Origin: Campylorhamphus procurvoides
Lineage: Eukaryota > Chordata > Aves > Passeriformes > Dendrocolaptidae
Reading direction: 5' to 3'
Assembly (NCBI GenBank): GCA_013396655.1
Contig: WBMV01007501.1
Coordinates: 1,054,001 to 1,118,000, forward strand
DNA length: 64,000 bases
Shown in pieces: positions 62,806 through 64,000 of the stretch. A model generated the notes under the pieces. The model was not told where the DNA came from, did not search any database, and saw only the letters and a list, made by a program, of their open reading frames with translations. The position numbers were made by a program, and so were the translations under genes. Within the stretch, counting starts at the first letter, position 1; each line of letters opens with the position of its first letter.

Positions 62806-64000
62806 CAACATTCATAAAGCTCATTTTGGTTACTTTCAAATTAAGACCTAATTATCACTGTACTGTGCTTTGATAGCCAAGGTGACTAATGAACTAAACC
62901 TTGGCACACACTCTGGTGTCCACATGTCTGGGCAGCTCCAACAAGAAGTGCCTGTGGTCTGTCTGCCCAACTGTGCTTGTTGAAACCATCTGAGGAGCAA
63001 CCATAGCCAAGCTTCTACAGATCCTGCCTTTCTTCAGGACATGGTGTCAGGGCTCGTCTTGAGTAAAAGAATTGGATTGACACACAGTGTTGGGCCATTT
63101 ACACTAATGGTAGGCAAATATCTGAGTCTGAACCACTCAGCTCCTCTTGTCCAGTTGCCCATCCAAAGCCTATCTCTAACATGTCTGTGCAGCATGTGTT
63201 TTGGATTCAAGTTGAGGCCCAAGACAAAGTTTGCAGTATGCTGTAAACATAACCATATTGTTGTAATCTGAATCCAACAGCATTTACTGAGCTGATGCTT
63301 ATGTAAAGCTGATGCAGTTACTTGGTGAATAAGGGTCAGGGTGCATGTTCTGAGTTACTAAGGCAGTCAGAAGCCACAGTTTGAATTTATTGTCAGAGCA
63401 CATAAATACCTGTTCACTGACCTTTCTGCATGTGTGGAGAGAGAATTTTGCCTAGAAAAAGAAATGGCAAACACATGCCCAGCAATGGGAGCAAGCTGGT
63501 CAGTAGAGCAACAAAATTTCTTTCAGTTCCTTGTGGATTTATTTATTATTTTAAAGGAAAATTTCCATTTAATCTTAAGATGAAGATTGCTTCTGTAATA
63601 TTTATCTTTTCAAAGCTTGTCTACTTGTAGAGCATTTGACAAGGCCTAATCAAAAAAGACAAGATCCTTGATAGTGTCCTGACAGAAGGAACTATTCATA
63701 AAGAATGGTTATGCTACAGCTGTGTATCTGTTCATATTGTATATGAGATGCAGAAAAATGCTGAGCTAATCAAACAAAACCATCCTCAGGCTAGATTTTT
63801 GCAAAAGCAAAATCTTTTAAGTAGAATTAGTATTTAACTAGGATTTTTATTAATACATTTATCTTTATGATAAAGTTTTTCATTAGCCCCTCAGAATTTA
63901 GGCAGTGAGCAACTTCATGCCATTACATAATCCCCTTAAATTCATACATCATAATTCTTCATGTTATGTGTTTGTATGACCTAGATAAAGAAAGAGATTT

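Larger units (their letters stand above)
48979..64000 (+). other. DEPTOR: DEPTOR intron 1 (partial)
   Basis: Runs to the window edge. GC-rich to about 49.5 kb with tandem donor-like motifs at 49198-49251, then AT-rich. CR1 copies at 59775-60120 and 61880-62805. A C-run (52999-53020) precedes a T-run. The stretches 49.6-59.7, 60.2-61.8 and 62.9-64.0 kb contain no gene or repeat I can recognise. Confidence 0.75.

Overview
This is vertebrate nuclear DNA, almost certainly from a bird: AT-rich, intron-dominated sequence with several CR1 LINE 3' ends, a 4.7 kb avian-type endogenous retrovirus, and the gene order TAF2 - DSCC1 - DEPTOR. From established knowledge, this order and orientation match human 8q24.12. 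There are no operons, CRISPR arrays or prokaryotic features. I found no exotic multi-gene system; the main oddities are a non-canonical intron and a candidate small membrane-protein gene.

Layout. (1) Positions 1-19.9 kb hold the 5' part of TAF2 on the minus strand: eight coding exons for about 353 residues, with the rest of the gene beyond the left edge. Intron 3 is 12.7 kb and carries CR1 copies and an old minus-strand ERV (8139-12862) with both LTRs, a 5-bp target duplication, a degenerate lysine-type primer site and pol remnants. Intron 1 can only be joined in frame as an AT-AC intron. (2) 19.6-20.2 kb is the CpG-rich TAF2 promoter, with CRE, NRF-1 and YY1 type motifs. (3) 20.8-34.1 kb is DSCC1, minus strand and complete: nine coding exons, 391 residues, all junctions in phase. 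About 40 bases upstream of its start codon an ambiguous base (34174) abuts a CR1 lacking its usual 3' tail, so the promoter may be misassembled or incomplete. (4) 34.2-48 kb is intergenic: the CR1, a probable solo LTR, and two well-flanked plus-strand exons (36576-36682 and 44297-44381) that could encode a small single-pass membrane protein I do not recognise. (5) From about 48.1 kb a CpG island holds a 17-bp minisatellite and the first coding exon of DEPTOR (plus strand, 48893-48978). The rest of the window is DEPTOR intron 1, with CR1 copies near 59.8-60.1 and 61.9-62.8 kb.

Functions. TAF2 is a TFIID subunit with a dead aminopeptidase fold. DSCC1 is a subunit of the CTF18 PCNA loader. DEPTOR is an mTOR inhibitor. 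They are neighbours by synteny, not a functional pathway. TAF2 and DSCC1 are co-oriented; DSCC1 and DEPTOR are divergent, about 14.7 kb apart.
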